DNA from: Betaproteobacteria bacterium
GTDB taxonomy: Bacteria; Pseudomonadota; Gammaproteobacteria; Burkholderiales; Rhodocyclaceae
DNA: 64,000 nucleotides
Assembly: GCA_009781175.1 (NCBI GenBank)
Contig: WQYQ01000001.1
Span: 62,001 to 126,000, forward strand
Direction of reading: 5' to 3'
A program made the translations under genes and the position numbers. Below are positions 55,109 to 64,000 of the stretch, in pieces (positions within the stretch are counted from its first letter, which is position 1; every line of letters starts with the position of its first letter). The notes below the pieces were generated by a model that was not told the origin of the DNA, did no database searches, and saw nothing but the letters and a program-made list of their open reading frames with translations.

Positions 55109-57610
55109 TCAAGCTAATGCGCGCAGGCTTTGCAGTGGAGGCTGACGCATCACACGGCGGGTGCCGAGCCACCCGGTCAAAACGATTCCCGCCAGGCCCG
55201 CCAAAGCACCCGCGCCGAATGCCCAGAGCGTCGGCTGAAAACTGAACTGGAAAACCTTTTCCGCCACCACGGCGGCAATCAGCATTGCGCCGAGCGCGCC
55301 CAAACCACTAGCCACCAAACCGAGCGCGGAAAATTCGGCCAGCAGCGCGCCACGCAACACCGTGTTGCCCGCGCCGAGCGTGCGCAAAATCGCCAGTTCA
55401 TGCGCGCGTTCGTCATGCGTGGACTGCAACGCGGCGGCCATCACGACCGCGCCCGCGACAAGCGCCAGCGCAAACACAAGCTGCACGGCGCGGATGAGCG
55501 AATCCATCGTGTCCTGCACCTGGCGCAGCACCGCGCTGACGTCGATCAGCGAAAGATTCGGAAATTCACGCGCCAGTTTTATCCCAAAGCCGCGCTGCGC
55601 ATCGGGCAAGCGGAAGCTCGTGATGTAACTCGTCGGCTGCCCATCGAACAAACCGGGCGAAGCGGTGACGAAGAAATTAACCCGCATCGAATCCCATTCA
55701 AGCGTGCGCAGACTGGTAATCGGCGCTTCGATCCGCGTACCGGCGACATCGAACGCCAGCCTGTCGCCGAGTTTCAGCCCCAGAGTCTGCGCGATGCCGC
55801 GCTCGACCGAGAATTCCGGCTGATGCGTATCGCCATGCCAACGCCCCGCAACGATGCGGTTCCCGGCCTGCAATTCGGCGGCGTGGCTGAGGTTAAATTC
55901 CCGCTCGGCCAACCGCTGCGCACGCTGTTCCGCATACGCCTCGGGATGCACGGCCTGCCCGTTGATCGCGACGAGACGGCCGCGAATCATCGGCAGCAAC
56001 AGCGGCTCGGCGAGCCCCGCGTCGGCGAAACTTTTGCGCAGCGCTGCAAGCTGATCGGGCTGAATATTCACGATGAAACGGTTTGGCGCATCCGGCGGTA
56101 TTTTATTGCGCCAGCTCTGCAACAGATCGTGACGCCCGACCGAGAGCAGCAGCATCGCCGTCAAGCCAAGCGCCAACGCAACCGCCTGCAGGATTGTCGG
56201 CCCCGCATGACGCGACAGGGAAGCCAATCCATAACGCCAGCCGCCGCCCGTTGCGCCGGCCAAGCGGCGCATCCGCGCGAGCAGCATGACGGCGAGCCAC
56301 GCAACCAGGCCATAGACGACAAGCGCCCCCGCGAAACCCAGCGCGACCCAAAGCCCGAGCCGAATGTCGCCCGCCACCCAAAGCATGAGCCCGACCAAGG
56401 CCGCCGCGGCAATCGACACGCTGCTCAAACTGGAAGGCCGCCAGCTCGGAAATTCCCGCCGCATCACGCGCAAGGTTGAAACGCGGCCGAGCCGCAACAA
56501 CTGCGGCGCGGAGAAACCGAGCAAGAGCACGAAACAGGCGGCGACACCCTGCAAAACCGGCCAAGCGGATGGCGCGGGCAGCGCCGCATCGACGATATTC
56601 GCCACGCTTGCCGCGAGCAAAAACTGAATGCCCAGGCCAAGCAGCGCGCCGCACAACGAGGCAAAAAGCCCAAGCCAGACGAATTCGCCAATCAGAATCT
56701 GCATCAGCAGGCTTTGCGTCGCGCCGAAACAGCGCATCGCCGCGCAGCCGTCGAGATGGCGATTGACGAAGCGCCGCGAAACGAGCGCCACGGCCACCGC
56801 CGCCAGCACCACGGCCAACAGCGCGGCGAGACTCAGAAAACGATGCGCGCGATCGAGCATGTCGCGTAGCTCAGGACGCGAATTAGCGATCGACTCCACC
56901 GCCTCACCGCGCCCGAGATGCGTCCGGCTCCATGCCTCGAAAGAAGTCACCGCTTGCGCATCCCCCGCGAAATGAAGCCGATACGCCACACGGCTGCCGA
57001 CGGTCACAAGCCCGCTTGCGGGCACATCGGTGAGATTCATCACCAGACGCGGCGCTAAAGCAATCAGACTCGCGCCGCGATCGGCTTCATAGGTCAGCAT
57101 ACCGGCGACTCGCAGACGCAGCTTGCCGACGCCCACGCTGTCGCCGGGCTTGATTTCCAACGCACCGAAAAGCCGCTCATCGAGCCAGACTTCACCCGGC
57201 TCCGGCACGCCGCGGACACCGCGTTCGGGCAGCCCGGGACCGTCCGCGATGCGCAGTTCCCCGCGCAGCGGATAACGCGCGTCGGCGGCTTTGATCGCCG
57301 CCAGTTGCGCCTGTTCGGCGGAGCTGACCATGCTCATCAAAAGCCAGCTTTCGCTGACCGCCAGACCGCGCGCCTTCGCTTCGCGCGCGAATTCGGCACC
57401 CCAGGGATGGTCGGCCGTCAACAACACATCGCCGCCAAGCAGACGATTGGCGTCGCGGTCGACCGCGCGGCCGATCCTGTCACTCAGAAAAGCAACGCTC
57501 GTCAGGCTTGCAACCGCCAGCACCAGGGCGAAAACCAGCAGGCTAAGCTCTCCGGCGCGCAGATCGCGCAGCAAGGCATTCCATGAAAGTCTGAGCATGG
57601 GTTCTTTCAT
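55109..57610 (-). CDS. FtsX-like ABC transporter permease (YbbP type)
   Basis: 833 residues from ATG at 57610 (MKEPMLRLSWNALLRDLRAG). About ten membrane helices, two FtsX domains (about 245-370 and 715-830) with periplasmic domains between. The usual YbbA ATPase gene is not adjacent, so the permease is an orphan here. YbbAP and TesA act on unknown envelope lipids or peptides. Confidence 0.9.
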   Translation of the reverse strand: MKEPMLRLSWNALLRDLRAGELSLLVFALVLAVASLTSVAFLSDRIGRAVDRDANRLLGGDVLLTADHPWGAEFAREAKARGLAVSESWLLMSMVSSAEQAQLAAIKAADARYPLRGELRIADGPGLPERGVRGVPEPGEVWLDERLFGALEIKPGDSVGVGKLRLRVAGMLTYEADRGASLIALAPRLVMNLTDVPASGLVTVGSRVAYRLHFAGDAQAVTSFEAWSRTHLGRGEAVESIANSRPELRDMLDRAHRFLSLAALLAVVLAAVAVALVSRRFVNRHLDGCAAMRCFGATQSLLMQILIGEFVWLGLFASLCGALLGLGIQFLLAASVANIVDAALPAPSAWPVLQGVAACFVLLLGFSAPQLLRLGRVSTLRVMRREFPSWRPSSLSSVSIAAAALVGLMLWVAGDIRLGLWVALGFAGALVVYGLVAWLAVMLLARMRRLAGATGGGWRYGLASLSRHAGPTILQAVALALGLTAMLLLSVGRHDLLQSWRNKIPPDAPNRFIVNIQPDQLAALRKSFADAGLAEPLLLPMIRGRLVAINGQAVHPEAYAEQRAQRLAEREFNLSHAAELQAGNRIVAGRWHGDTHQPEFSVERGIAQTLGLKLGDRLAFDVAGTRIEAPITSLRTLEWDSMRVNFFVTASPGLFDGQPTSYITSFRLPDAQRGFGIKLAREFPNLSLIDVSAVLRQVQDTMDSLIRAVQLVFALALVAGAVVMAAALQSTHDERAHELAILRTLGAGNTVLRGALLAEFSALGLVASGLGALGAMLIAAVVAEKVFQFSFQPTLWAFGAGALAGLAGIVLTGWLGTRRVMRQPPLQSLRALA

Positions 57611-57783
57611 CGCTTTCAGATCGGAAAAGCATTGTAGCCCCACGCTCCGCGCAGCGATTCGGCCGGTTCGCGCTCGGCGTGCGAACGCAGCGCAAGGTGG
57701 ATTTGCAACAAGCGTCTGCTATAGGCTGCCGCGCCATAGCTCACAGAGTAAAATAAACATTTCGCCGCAAAGCTCTTTGCTCG

Positions 57784-58806
57784 ATGCACGTGCCGTTGAA
57801 AAACCCTCCGCCGCACTACGCTCATGACCACGCTGCATCCAATGCAGGGCAAGAGCCCGTACACCACATGCATGAGCACCCTGCGCATGACCATCATGGG
57901 CACGCTCACCATCATGCTCTCGGCAGCAATACGCGCATTCTGGTCCTGGCCCTGTGTTTGACGTTCGGCTTTTCGATTGTCGAAACGCTGGGCGGCCTTA
58001 TGACGGGTTCGCTGGCCCTGCTCGGCGACGCGGCGCATATGCTGTCCGACAGTCTCGCCTTGGGCCTTGCCGCGCTGGCCGCGCGCCTGGCGAGCCGCCC
58101 TCCGAGCGACAGGCACAGTTACGGCCTGGGCCGTGTCGAAGCCCTGGCGGCGCTCGGCAATGCGGTATTGATGCTCGTCATCGTCGTCGGCATCGGCTGG
58201 GAAGCCGCGCAGCGGCTCATGCAGCCGCAAGCGATCGAGGCCGGGGCGGCAAGCGTCGTCGCCATCATCGGTTTATTCGTCAATATCGCGGCGGCTTGGC
58301 TGCTCTCACGCGGGGAGCAAAATCTCAATATGCGCGCCGCGCTATTGCATGTGGTCGGCGATCTGCTCGGTTCGGTCGCCGCGATCGTCGCGCTGCTGAT
58401 CGTGCGCTTCACCGGCTGGACGGCGGCCGACCCCTTGCTTTCGCTCTTGATCGGTGGGCTGATTTTGGCTTCGACGGTCAGCGTGCTCAAAGATACCTTG
58501 CACCAGTTGCTCGACGGCGTGCCGCGCGGCCTCTCCTTACAGAATATTGGCACGCATCTGGCGGCATTGCCGGGTGTCGGCTCCGTGCATGATTTGCATA
58601 TCTGGGGTTTGGGCTATGGGCGTGTTGCGCTCTCCGCGCACTTGGTCATGCGCGATCCGGCACATTGGGCAAGCACGTTGGTTGCCGCGCGGTATTTGCT
58701 ACAGCATGAATTCGCTATCGAGCATGTGACGCTGCAACCCGAATTGCCCGCCGATCCGCGCATCTCGCTGGAACATTTGCTCCAGGGGATACGCCAAAAA
58801 CACTAG
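57784..58806 (+). CDS. CzcD/ZitB-type CDF zinc exporter
   Basis: 340 residues. His-rich cytoplasmic N-terminus (about 12-46, HMHEHPAHDHHGHAHHHA), six membrane helices with the zinc site DAAHMLSD (helix 2) and HVVGDLLGS (helix 5), and the C-terminal domain with VHDLHIWGLG. Exports Zn, Co or Cd. Divergent from the FtsX permease gene; shares little with the first CDF at 6987. Confidence 0.94.
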   Translation: MHVPLKNPPPHYAHDHAASNAGQEPVHHMHEHPAHDHHGHAHHHALGSNTRILVLALCLTFGFSIVETLGGLMTGSLALLGDAAHMLSDSLALGLAALAARLASRPPSDRHSYGLGRVEALAALGNAVLMLVIVVGIGWEAAQRLMQPQAIEAGAASVVAIIGLFVNIAAAWLLSRGEQNLNMRAALLHVVGDLLGSVAAIVALLIVRFTGWTAADPLLSLLIGGLILASTVSVLKDTLHQLLDGVPRGLSLQNIGTHLAALPGVGSVHDLHIWGLGYGRVALSAHLVMRDPAHWASTLVAARYLLQHEFAIEHVTLQPELPADPRISLEHLLQGIRQKH

Positions 58807-58883
58807 GAACCTGTTCATAATCTTGCTGCGAGTGTGGCAACTGAGCGTAATCGGGGCTCTCGCGACAAATTCTGAACAGGTTC
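58807..58883. mobile_element. MITE-like inverted-repeat element, copy 2
   Basis: 77 bases with ends GAACCTGTTCATAATCTTGC and GACAAATTCTGAACAGGTTC. The left end matches the reverse complement of the right end of the element at 4588-4731, and vice versa, so this copy is inverted. The centre is shorter by about 65 bases. It separates the CDF stop from the HDOD gene start. Confidence 0.75.
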
Positions 58884-58915
58884 TAAAGAGCTCATTGAAA
58901 GGGACTGTCTCAAAA

Positions 58916-59758
58916 ATGCACTCTGCCCAGGAAATTCTCGCCTACGCCGACCGGCTCACCACCTTGCCCGATGTGTATCTGAAAATCCGCGCGGAGCTTG
59001 ACGATCAAAACGCATCGATCCCGGCCGTCTCGGAGGTGATTGCGAGCGATCCGGCGATCACCGCCTCCCTGCTCAAGCTGGCGAACAGCCCGTTTTACGG
59101 TTATGCGCGCAAGATTGAAAGCATCCAGCGAGCCGTCACCTTGATCGGCTTGAAACATCTGCATGAGCTCGTGCTCGCGATTTCAGTCAATACCTTGTTC
59201 GCCGGCATTCAACCGCGGCATATGGATGTCGTCCATTTCTGGCGCAATAGTGTCGAGCGCGCTTTGCTTGCGCGTGCGGTGGCGCAGCAGCTTAACGGCA
59301 TCGATCCCGAACGTTTTTTCATTTCGGGTCTGCTCGCGGATTCGGGTCATCTGGTGATGTGTCTCGCCGTACCGGATCTCATGGAAGAAGTGTTCGAAAC
59401 ATCGCCGCAACCAGGGGAAAATATCGCCGATGTGGAACGCGCGATCGTCGGCTGCGACTTCGCCGAAGTCGGCGCGGCTTTGACCGCGACCTGGCGGCTG
59501 CCGCTAAGCTACGGCGTCGAAATCGGTTCCCAGCTCAATCCGCATGCAGCCGGCGAGCATGTCCAGCCAGCCGCTTTATTGAATCTCGTCAGCAGGGTGA
59601 TTGCGCTGCAGGGCAATGAGTCCTCCCTGGCGTATGAATACCCCTTGCATCCGGATTCGGCCGAACTCGCGGGCATCGATCTGGAAGCCGTCCAAGCCGT
59701 GTTGAAAGCTATCCAGCCCGAGTTCGCAGTGACGCTGGCAGCCTTCTCGCAACGCTGA
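58916..59758 (+). CDS. HDOD-domain signalling protein
   Basis: 280 residues from ATG at 58916; the upstream frame runs into the MITE-like element. HDOD core has IASDPAITASLLKLANSPFY and RAVTLIGLKHLHELVLAISV, then VEIGSQLNPHAAGEHVQPAA. HDOD proteins act in chemotaxis, motility or stress signalling. The catalytic HD pair is not intact, as in the family. Confidence 0.9.
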   Translation: MHSAQEILAYADRLTTLPDVYLKIRAELDDQNASIPAVSEVIASDPAITASLLKLANSPFYGYARKIESIQRAVTLIGLKHLHELVLAISVNTLFAGIQPRHMDVVHFWRNSVERALLARAVAQQLNGIDPERFFISGLLADSGHLVMCLAVPDLMEEVFETSPQPGENIADVERAIVGCDFAEVGAALTATWRLPLSYGVEIGSQLNPHAAGEHVQPAALLNLVSRVIALQGNESSLAYEYPLHPDSAELAGIDLEAVQAVLKAIQPEFAVTLAAFSQR

Positions 59759-59807
59759 ATCAAGGCTTTCGGGCGATTCGGCAAGATTGAGACGAATCCG
59801 GCTTACG

Positions 59808-59854
59808 CTACTATAAGTTGATTTTCAAGACTCCCCAACCACAATATATTGTGG
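59808..59854. promoter_or_regulatory. Tandem NrdR-box-like sites before nrdJ
   Basis: A perfect palindrome ACCACAATATATTGTGGT (59838-59855) matches the NrdR box (ACAC-WATATATW-GTGT type). A half-conserved second box (CTATAAGTTG core) starts at 59808, 31 bases upstream, three helical turns. NrdR represses ribonucleotide reductase genes when nucleotide levels are high. Confidence 0.7.
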
Positions 59855-59894
59855 TCAAATAGCGCCCTGAATCTGCTTCCAGGAGAGTCTCTAC

Positions 59895-62762
59895 ATGAGC
59901 CAGAACGATACAGCTGTTTCGCTCGACAGCCTCATCCCGCAAGAAATTTCCGGCGAAGTGCTACTCGAAAAGTACGCCAAGGGCGGGGAGCAGACCGTCT
60001 CCGATGTCCGGCTACGGGTTGCGCGCGCGCTTGCGGCGATCGAAAGCGAAGAGCGCCGCGCACATTGGGAAGCACGTTTCACTTTTGCGCTCGAACACGG
60101 TTTTGTCCCAGCAGGCCGGATCAATTCCGCAGCGGGCACGAACCTGGCAGCCACGCTCATCAATTGTTTCGTCCAGCCGGTCGGTGACTCGGTAACCGAA
60201 GTCGTCGACGGCCGCCCCGGTATTTACACCGCGCTGGCCGAAGCGGCTGAAACCATGCGCCGCGGCGGCGGCGTCGGCTACGACTTCTCCTCGATTCGCC
60301 CCGTCGGTGCCCTGGTGCGCGGCACGCAAAGCCGCGCCAGCGGCCCGGTCAGTTATATGCGCGTCTTCGACCGCTCGTGCGAAACAGTCGAATCCGCCGG
60401 CGCGCGGCGCGGCGCGCAAATGGGCGTGCTGCGCTGCGACCACCCGGATATCGAAACCTTCATCCACGCCAAGGACGAAGGCGATTTGTCGAACTTCAAT
60501 ATTTCGGTCGGCGTGACCGATGCGTTCATGCAGGCCGTGGAAGCCAATGGCGACATCGAGCTGACCCACCGCGCGGAACCGGATTGCGAACTGCGCGATG
60601 CGGGTGCGTATCAGCGCGAAGACGGCCTGTGGGTCTATCGCAAGATCGCCGCGCGCGATCTGTGGGACCAGATCATGCGCTCGACGTATGACCATGCTGA
60701 ACCGGGTATCCTGTTCCTCGACCGCATCAATCGCGACAACAATCTGTACTACTGCGAAACCATCGAGGCCACCAACCCCTGCGCCGAACAGCCGCTGCCG
60801 CCCTACGGCTGCTGCTGTCTCGGCTCGGTCAACCTGACCGGCTTCATCCGCGAGCCCTTCGGCAAAAAAGCGCGTTTCGATTTCGAAGCCTTTGGCGAAG
60901 TCGTCGATATTTCGATCCGCATGCTCGACAACGTGCTCGACGCGACGAACTGGCCGCTCGCCAATCAGCACCAGGAAGCCCAAAACAAGCGCCGTATCGG
61001 CCTCGGCTTCACCGGCCTCGGCGATGCGCTGATCATGCTGGGTCTGCGTTACGACACGGCTGCCGCGCGCGAGATGGCCGCGAAAATCTCGGAAGCGATG
61101 CGCGACCGTTCTTATCTCGCCTCGATCAACCTCGCCAAGGAACGCGGCGCCTTCCCGCTGTTCAATGCCGATATGTATCTGTCCGGCGGCAACTTCGCTT
61201 CGCGTCTGCCGAACGAAATCAAAGACCAGATCCGCAAACATGGTCTGCGCAATTCGCATCTGCTCTCGATCGCGCCGACCGGAACGATTTCGCTGGCCTT
61301 CGCCGACAATGCCTCGAACGGCATCGAACCGCCTTTCTCCTGGACTTATACGCGCAAGAAACGCATGGCCGACGGCACGTTCAAGGAATATTCGGTTGAA
61401 GACTATGCGTGGCGTGCCTACAAGCATCTCGGCGGCAATAGCGACAAACTGCCGTCCTACTTCGTCACCGCGCTCGAAATCTCGGCCCAGGCCCACAAGG
61501 ATATGGTTGCTGCCGTGGCACCGTACATCGACACTTCGATCTCGAAGACCGTCAACGTCCCCGCCGACTACCCCTATGCGGATTTCGAAGACCTCTATCT
61601 GACCGCCTGGAAAGCCGGCCTCAAAGGGCTCGCAACCTATCGGCCCAATAGTGTATTGAGCCCGGTTTTATCGGTCGAGCCGACGAGCACGGAAAAGAAA
61701 CAACCGCAGGATGTCGAAATCAGTGAGGCCAACCGCCGCCTCTCGATCAAATCGCTGCCCGCGCCCGTTCTGGCTAGCCTGCGTTGGCCAAGCCGGCCGG
61801 AAATGCCTGACGGCAACTCGGCCTGGACCTACATGCTCGAAACGCCGCAAGGCGAATTCGCGATTTTCGTCGGACATATGGAACCAAACGGCGACGTGAG
61901 CTCCCAAAGCGCCTTCCCATTCGAAGTCTGGGTTAACGGCGCCAACCAGCCGCGCGGCCTCGGCGCCGTCGCCAAAACACTTTCGATGGATATGCGCGCC
62001 AACGACCGTGGCTGGCTCAAACTCAAACTCGACACGCTCGCGCGCTCGGTCGGTGAAGGCTCCTTCGAACTGCCCTTCCCGCCCAACGGTGAGCACAAGG
62101 TCGTACCCGGTGTCGTCGCTGGCTTCGCGCAAGTCGTTCGCTATCGTTGCGAAAGACTCAACGCCTTCGAAGTCGACACCTCGACTCCGGTTCTCGATGC
62201 GGTGTTCAGCCTGCAAGAGCCCAAAACCGGCACCGACGGCACGCTCTCCTGGACCGTCGACATCAGCAACCCGGCCACGGGTGAAGAGTTTGTGCTCGGC
62301 TTGAAAGAAATCACATTGCCGGACGGCGTGACGCGCCCCTACTCGATGTGGCTTTCCGGCAACTACCCGCGCGCGCTCGACGGCCTGACGCAAATCCTGT
62401 CGCTCGACATGCGCGTAATGGACCCCGCCTGGATCGGCATGAAGCTGCGCAAGCTGCTGAGCTACCCCGAACCGCTCGGCGATTTCATGGCTTTTGTGCC
62501 CGGCACGCGCCGCCAGCAAAACTGGCCTTCGACGGTCGCCTATCTGGCACGGCTCATCATCCACCGCTACGCGATGCTCGGCGTACTCGATGAAAACGGC
62601 TATCCGACGCGCGAAATGGGCATTCTCGAAGCGCCCCGCAGCGAGCGCGAACCGAGGCTGATGCAAGGTTCCCTGTGTGCGGAATGCGGCAATCAGTCGG
62701 TAATCCGTAAGGATGGCTGCGATTTCTGCACAGCCTGCGGTGCAGTTGGCACCTGTGGTTAA
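59895..62762 (+). CDS. nrdJ: Adenosylcobalamin-dependent ribonucleotide reductase (class II)
   Basis: 955 residues. Reduces NDPs with B12, without oxygen. NPCAE at 294-298 holds the radical Cys with Asn and Glu; C91 (INCFVQ) and the Cys in [10 protein letters not shown] (306-308) give the redox pair; [16 protein letters not shown] is at 461-476. The C-terminal part has two TSCPD-like repeats (about 640-725 and 785-862) and a Cys-rich tail (C928, C931, C942, C945, C948, C954). CAGGAGAG precedes ATG. Confidence 0.96.
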   Translation: MSQNDTAVSLDSLIPQEISGEVLLEKYAKGGEQTVSDVRLRVARALAAIESEERRAHWEARFTFALEHGFVPAGRINSAAGTNLAATLINCFVQPVGDSVTEVVDGRPGIYTALAEAAETMRRGGGVGYDFSSIRPVGALVRGTQSRASGPVSYMRVFDRSCETVESAGARRGAQMGVLRCDHPDIETFIHAKDEGDLSNFNISVGVTDAFMQAVEANGDIELTHRAEPDCELRDAGAYQREDGLWVYRKIAARDLWDQIMRSTYDHAEPGILFLDRINRDNNLYYCETIEATNPCAEQPLPPYGCCCLGSVNLTGFIREPFGKKARFDFEAFGEVVDISIRMLDNVLDATNWPLANQHQEAQNKRRIGLGFTGLGDALIMLGLRYDTAAAREMAAKISEAMRDRSYLASINLAKERGAFPLFNADMYLSGGNFASRLPNEIKDQIRKHGLRNSHLLSIAPTGTISLAFADNASNGIEPPFSWTYTRKKRMADGTFKEYSVEDYAWRAYKHLGGNSDKLPSYFVTALEISAQAHKDMVAAVAPYIDTSISKTVNVPADYPYADFEDLYLTAWKAGLKGLATYRPNSVLSPVLSVEPTSTEKKQPQDVEISEANRRLSIKSLPAPVLASLRWPSRPEMPDGNSAWTYMLETPQGEFAIFVGHMEPNGDVSSQSAFPFEVWVNGANQPRGLGAVAKTLSMDMRANDRGWLKLKLDTLARSVGEGSFELPFPPNGEHKVVPGVVAGFAQVVRYRCERLNAFEVDTSTPVLDAVFSLQEPKTGTDGTLSWTVDISNPATGEEFVLGLKEITLPDGVTRPYSMWLSGNYPRALDGLTQILSLDMRVMDPAWIGMKLRKLLSYPEPLGDFMAFVPGTRRQQNWPSTVAYLARLIIHRYAMLGVLDENGYPTREMGILEAPRSEREPRLMQGSLCAECGNQSVIRKDGCDFCTACGAVGTCG

Positions 62763-62794
62763 AACTAACGGATAGTTCCCGCCTGGGCGGTAAA

Positions 62795-62827
62795 AATCCC
62801 CGGCAATTGCTTGCCGGGGATTTTTTC
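62795..62827 (+). terminator. Rho-independent terminator of nrdJ
   Basis: Perfect 12-base stem AATCCCCGGCAA (62795-62806), loop TTGC, TTGCCGGGGATT (62811-62822), then TTTT. 32 bases after the nrdJ stop. Confidence 0.93.
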
Positions 62828-62907
62828 GTCTTACGACCCGAAATCAGCGTCGCCTATACTATGGTCGCCACATACGAGCAATCGGCGTGACCCAAGGAGA
62901 CAAACCC

Positions 62908-63861
62908 ATGAAATCCATTCTGCGCGGCCTGATTGCAATTGGCGCGATGCTCATATCGACGCTATCCCTGGCTCAGAGTGAAAAAGTTGTCATGGGCGTA
63001 TCGATTCCCGCTGCAACAAATGGCTGGACGAGCGGCGTTGCCTACTGGGCAAATCGAACGAAAGGCGAACTCGAGAAAAAGTATCGGAATATAAAAATCA
63101 TCATCAAAGCGGCGAATTCATCTTCCGAGCAGATAAATCAGATTCGGGGTTTGCATACAGTGAACAAGATCAACACGCTAGTCATTCTGCCGTTCGAGCC
63201 CATCCCGCTCTCCGGACCCATCGCACAGTTGAAGGATAAAGGTGTATTCGTCACCGTCATAGACCGCGCGTTGACCGACGTGCACGCACAAAACGCCTAC
63301 GTGACGGGCGACAACTACGGCTTCGGCAAGGTCGCAGGCCAATATATCGCGCAAGCACTGGACGGAAAGGGAGATATCGTTATTCTGCGAGGCCCTCCAG
63401 GCGCTATCGACAATCAGCGTGTGAATGCCTTTAACGAAGTAATCAAAGCCCACCCCGGAATCAGGGTACTCGATGCCAAACATGGCAATTGGAACCGCAA
63501 CGACGCCTTCAAGCTCATGCAAGACTACCTCGCCCGTTTCAAGCGTATCGATGCCGTCTGGGCATCGGATGACGAGATGGCGGCGGGCGTTCAGAAAGCG
63601 ATCGCACAAGCCAAGCGCACGGACATCAGACTCGTGCTCGGCGGCACGGGCGCCAAAGATTACGTTAAAAAAATCATGGACCAGGACAAGATCGTCACGG
63701 CGGACATCGCTTATTCGCCGAGCATGATCGCCGATGCAATGAGACTAACGGCAGAAGCACGCACAGCAGGAAACACCATGCCTGCAACGACGATCATCCC
63801 CGCCCCCCTGATCACGAAGGAAAACGCAGCCCAATTCTATTTCCCGGACTCGCCTTTCTGA
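62908..63861 (+). CDS. Periplasmic sugar-binding protein (RbsB-like)
   Basis: 317 residues from ATG at 62908, with AAGGAG upstream; the GTG at 62887 is rejected. Signal peptide KSILRGLIAIGAMLISTLSL followed by mature QSEKVVMGVSIPAATNGWTS. VDRALT-like VIDRALTDVHAQNAYVTGDN and VWASDDEMAAGVQKAIAQAK are RbsB/Peripla_BP_4 features. Neither permease nor ATPase gene follows; next gene is a GST. Confidence 0.9.
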   Translation: MKSILRGLIAIGAMLISTLSLAQSEKVVMGVSIPAATNGWTSGVAYWANRTKGELEKKYRNIKIIIKAANSSSEQINQIRGLHTVNKINTLVILPFEPIPLSGPIAQLKDKGVFVTVIDRALTDVHAQNAYVTGDNYGFGKVAGQYIAQALDGKGDIVILRGPPGAIDNQRVNAFNEVIKAHPGIRVLDAKHGNWNRNDAFKLMQDYLARFKRIDAVWASDDEMAAGVQKAIAQAKRTDIRLVLGGTGAKDYVKKIMDQDKIVTADIAYSPSMIADAMRLTAEARTAGNTMPATTIIPAPLITKENAAQFYFPDSPF

Positions 63862-63876
63862 TCCACCGATCACCCC

Positions 63877-64000
63877 ATGCAGCTTTTGTACACGTCCACC
63901 TCTCCTTTTGCCCGCAAAGTCCGTATCGCGGCGATGGAGCTAAACCTCGATAAAAGGATGACCCTGGTGGAGGTCGATCCTTGGACTGACCGAAGTCTCC
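63877..64000 (+). CDS. Glutathione S-transferase, partial
   Basis: 41 residues to the window edge. MQLLYTSTSPFARKVRIAAM is the thioredoxin-fold start of GSTs; the Ser of TSPFA is the likely glutathione-activating residue. The C-terminal part lies outside the window. Confidence 0.85.
   Translation, partial: MQLLYTSTSPFARKVRIAAMELNLDKRMTLVEVDPWTDRSL

Overview
The window is a high-GC chromosome segment from a motile Gram-negative bacterium, most likely a betaproteobacterium of the Rhodocyclales/Nitrosomonadales type. The reasons are the flagellin-flaG-fliD-fliS-fliT order, a complete rnfABCDGE set, a GlpQ-independent C-P lyase operon, and MutS, MoaA and class II NrdJ of proteobacterial type. 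This placement is inferred from gene content and protein style. No rRNA or tRNA was seen.

Layout. 1-6975 is a late flagellar block: a partial flagellin-modification (Maf/DUF115) gene on the minus strand, then fliC, flaG, fliD, fliS, fliT, fliK, a small FlhB-C-terminus-like gene and a PilZ (YcgR-like) brake. 6987-8961 holds a CDF metal exporter and pyrD. 9036-14086 is rnfABCDGE. 14130-18333 is an insert of an HPP-like membrane protein, a DUF262/HNH (GmrSD-type) nuclease gene, a DinD-like gene and small ORFs. It lies between rnfE and nth, which are neighbours in the enterobacterial rsx-nth operon. 19047-21599 is DUF1841-moxR-VWA. 21743-32840 is a complete phosphonate uptake and C-P lyase operon, phnF-D-C-E-E-G-H-I-J-K-L-M-N-P, preceded by Pho-box-like repeats. 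A TacA/TacT-type toxin-antitoxin pair follows.

33820-39024 carries mutS, a secreted metallophosphoesterase-like protein, a spermidine-synthase-like protein and an M23 peptidase. 39244-44482 is a MarR-regulated tripartite efflux cassette (DUF1656, HlyD, NodT-type outer membrane factor, FUSC/AaeB). 44642-51275 is a tightly coupled membrane cassette (PAP2, LPG-synthase-TM/flippase-like, GT2, two GT39/ArnT-like transferases, second PAP2), probably for lipid-linked sugar transfer to an envelope lipid. 51436-53092 is moaA-mobA. On the minus strand are a DUF1993 gene, rmuC and a YbbP-like FtsX permease. The right end has a CzcD-type CDF, an HDOD protein, an nrdJ class II ribonucleotide reductase with tandem NrdR-box-like sites, an orphan sugar-binding protein and a truncated GST gene.

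Small repeated elements are the least expected content. Two copies of one MITE-like element lie in opposite orientation (4588-4731 and 58807-58883); the first ends directly at the fliK start codon. Two unrelated palindromic elements flank the second PAP2 gene (50451-50531 and 51275-51376). The most interesting candidate for an undescribed system is the DUF262-DinD module with its overlapping small ORFs in the rnf-nth gap; the second is the PAP2/flippase/GT cassette.
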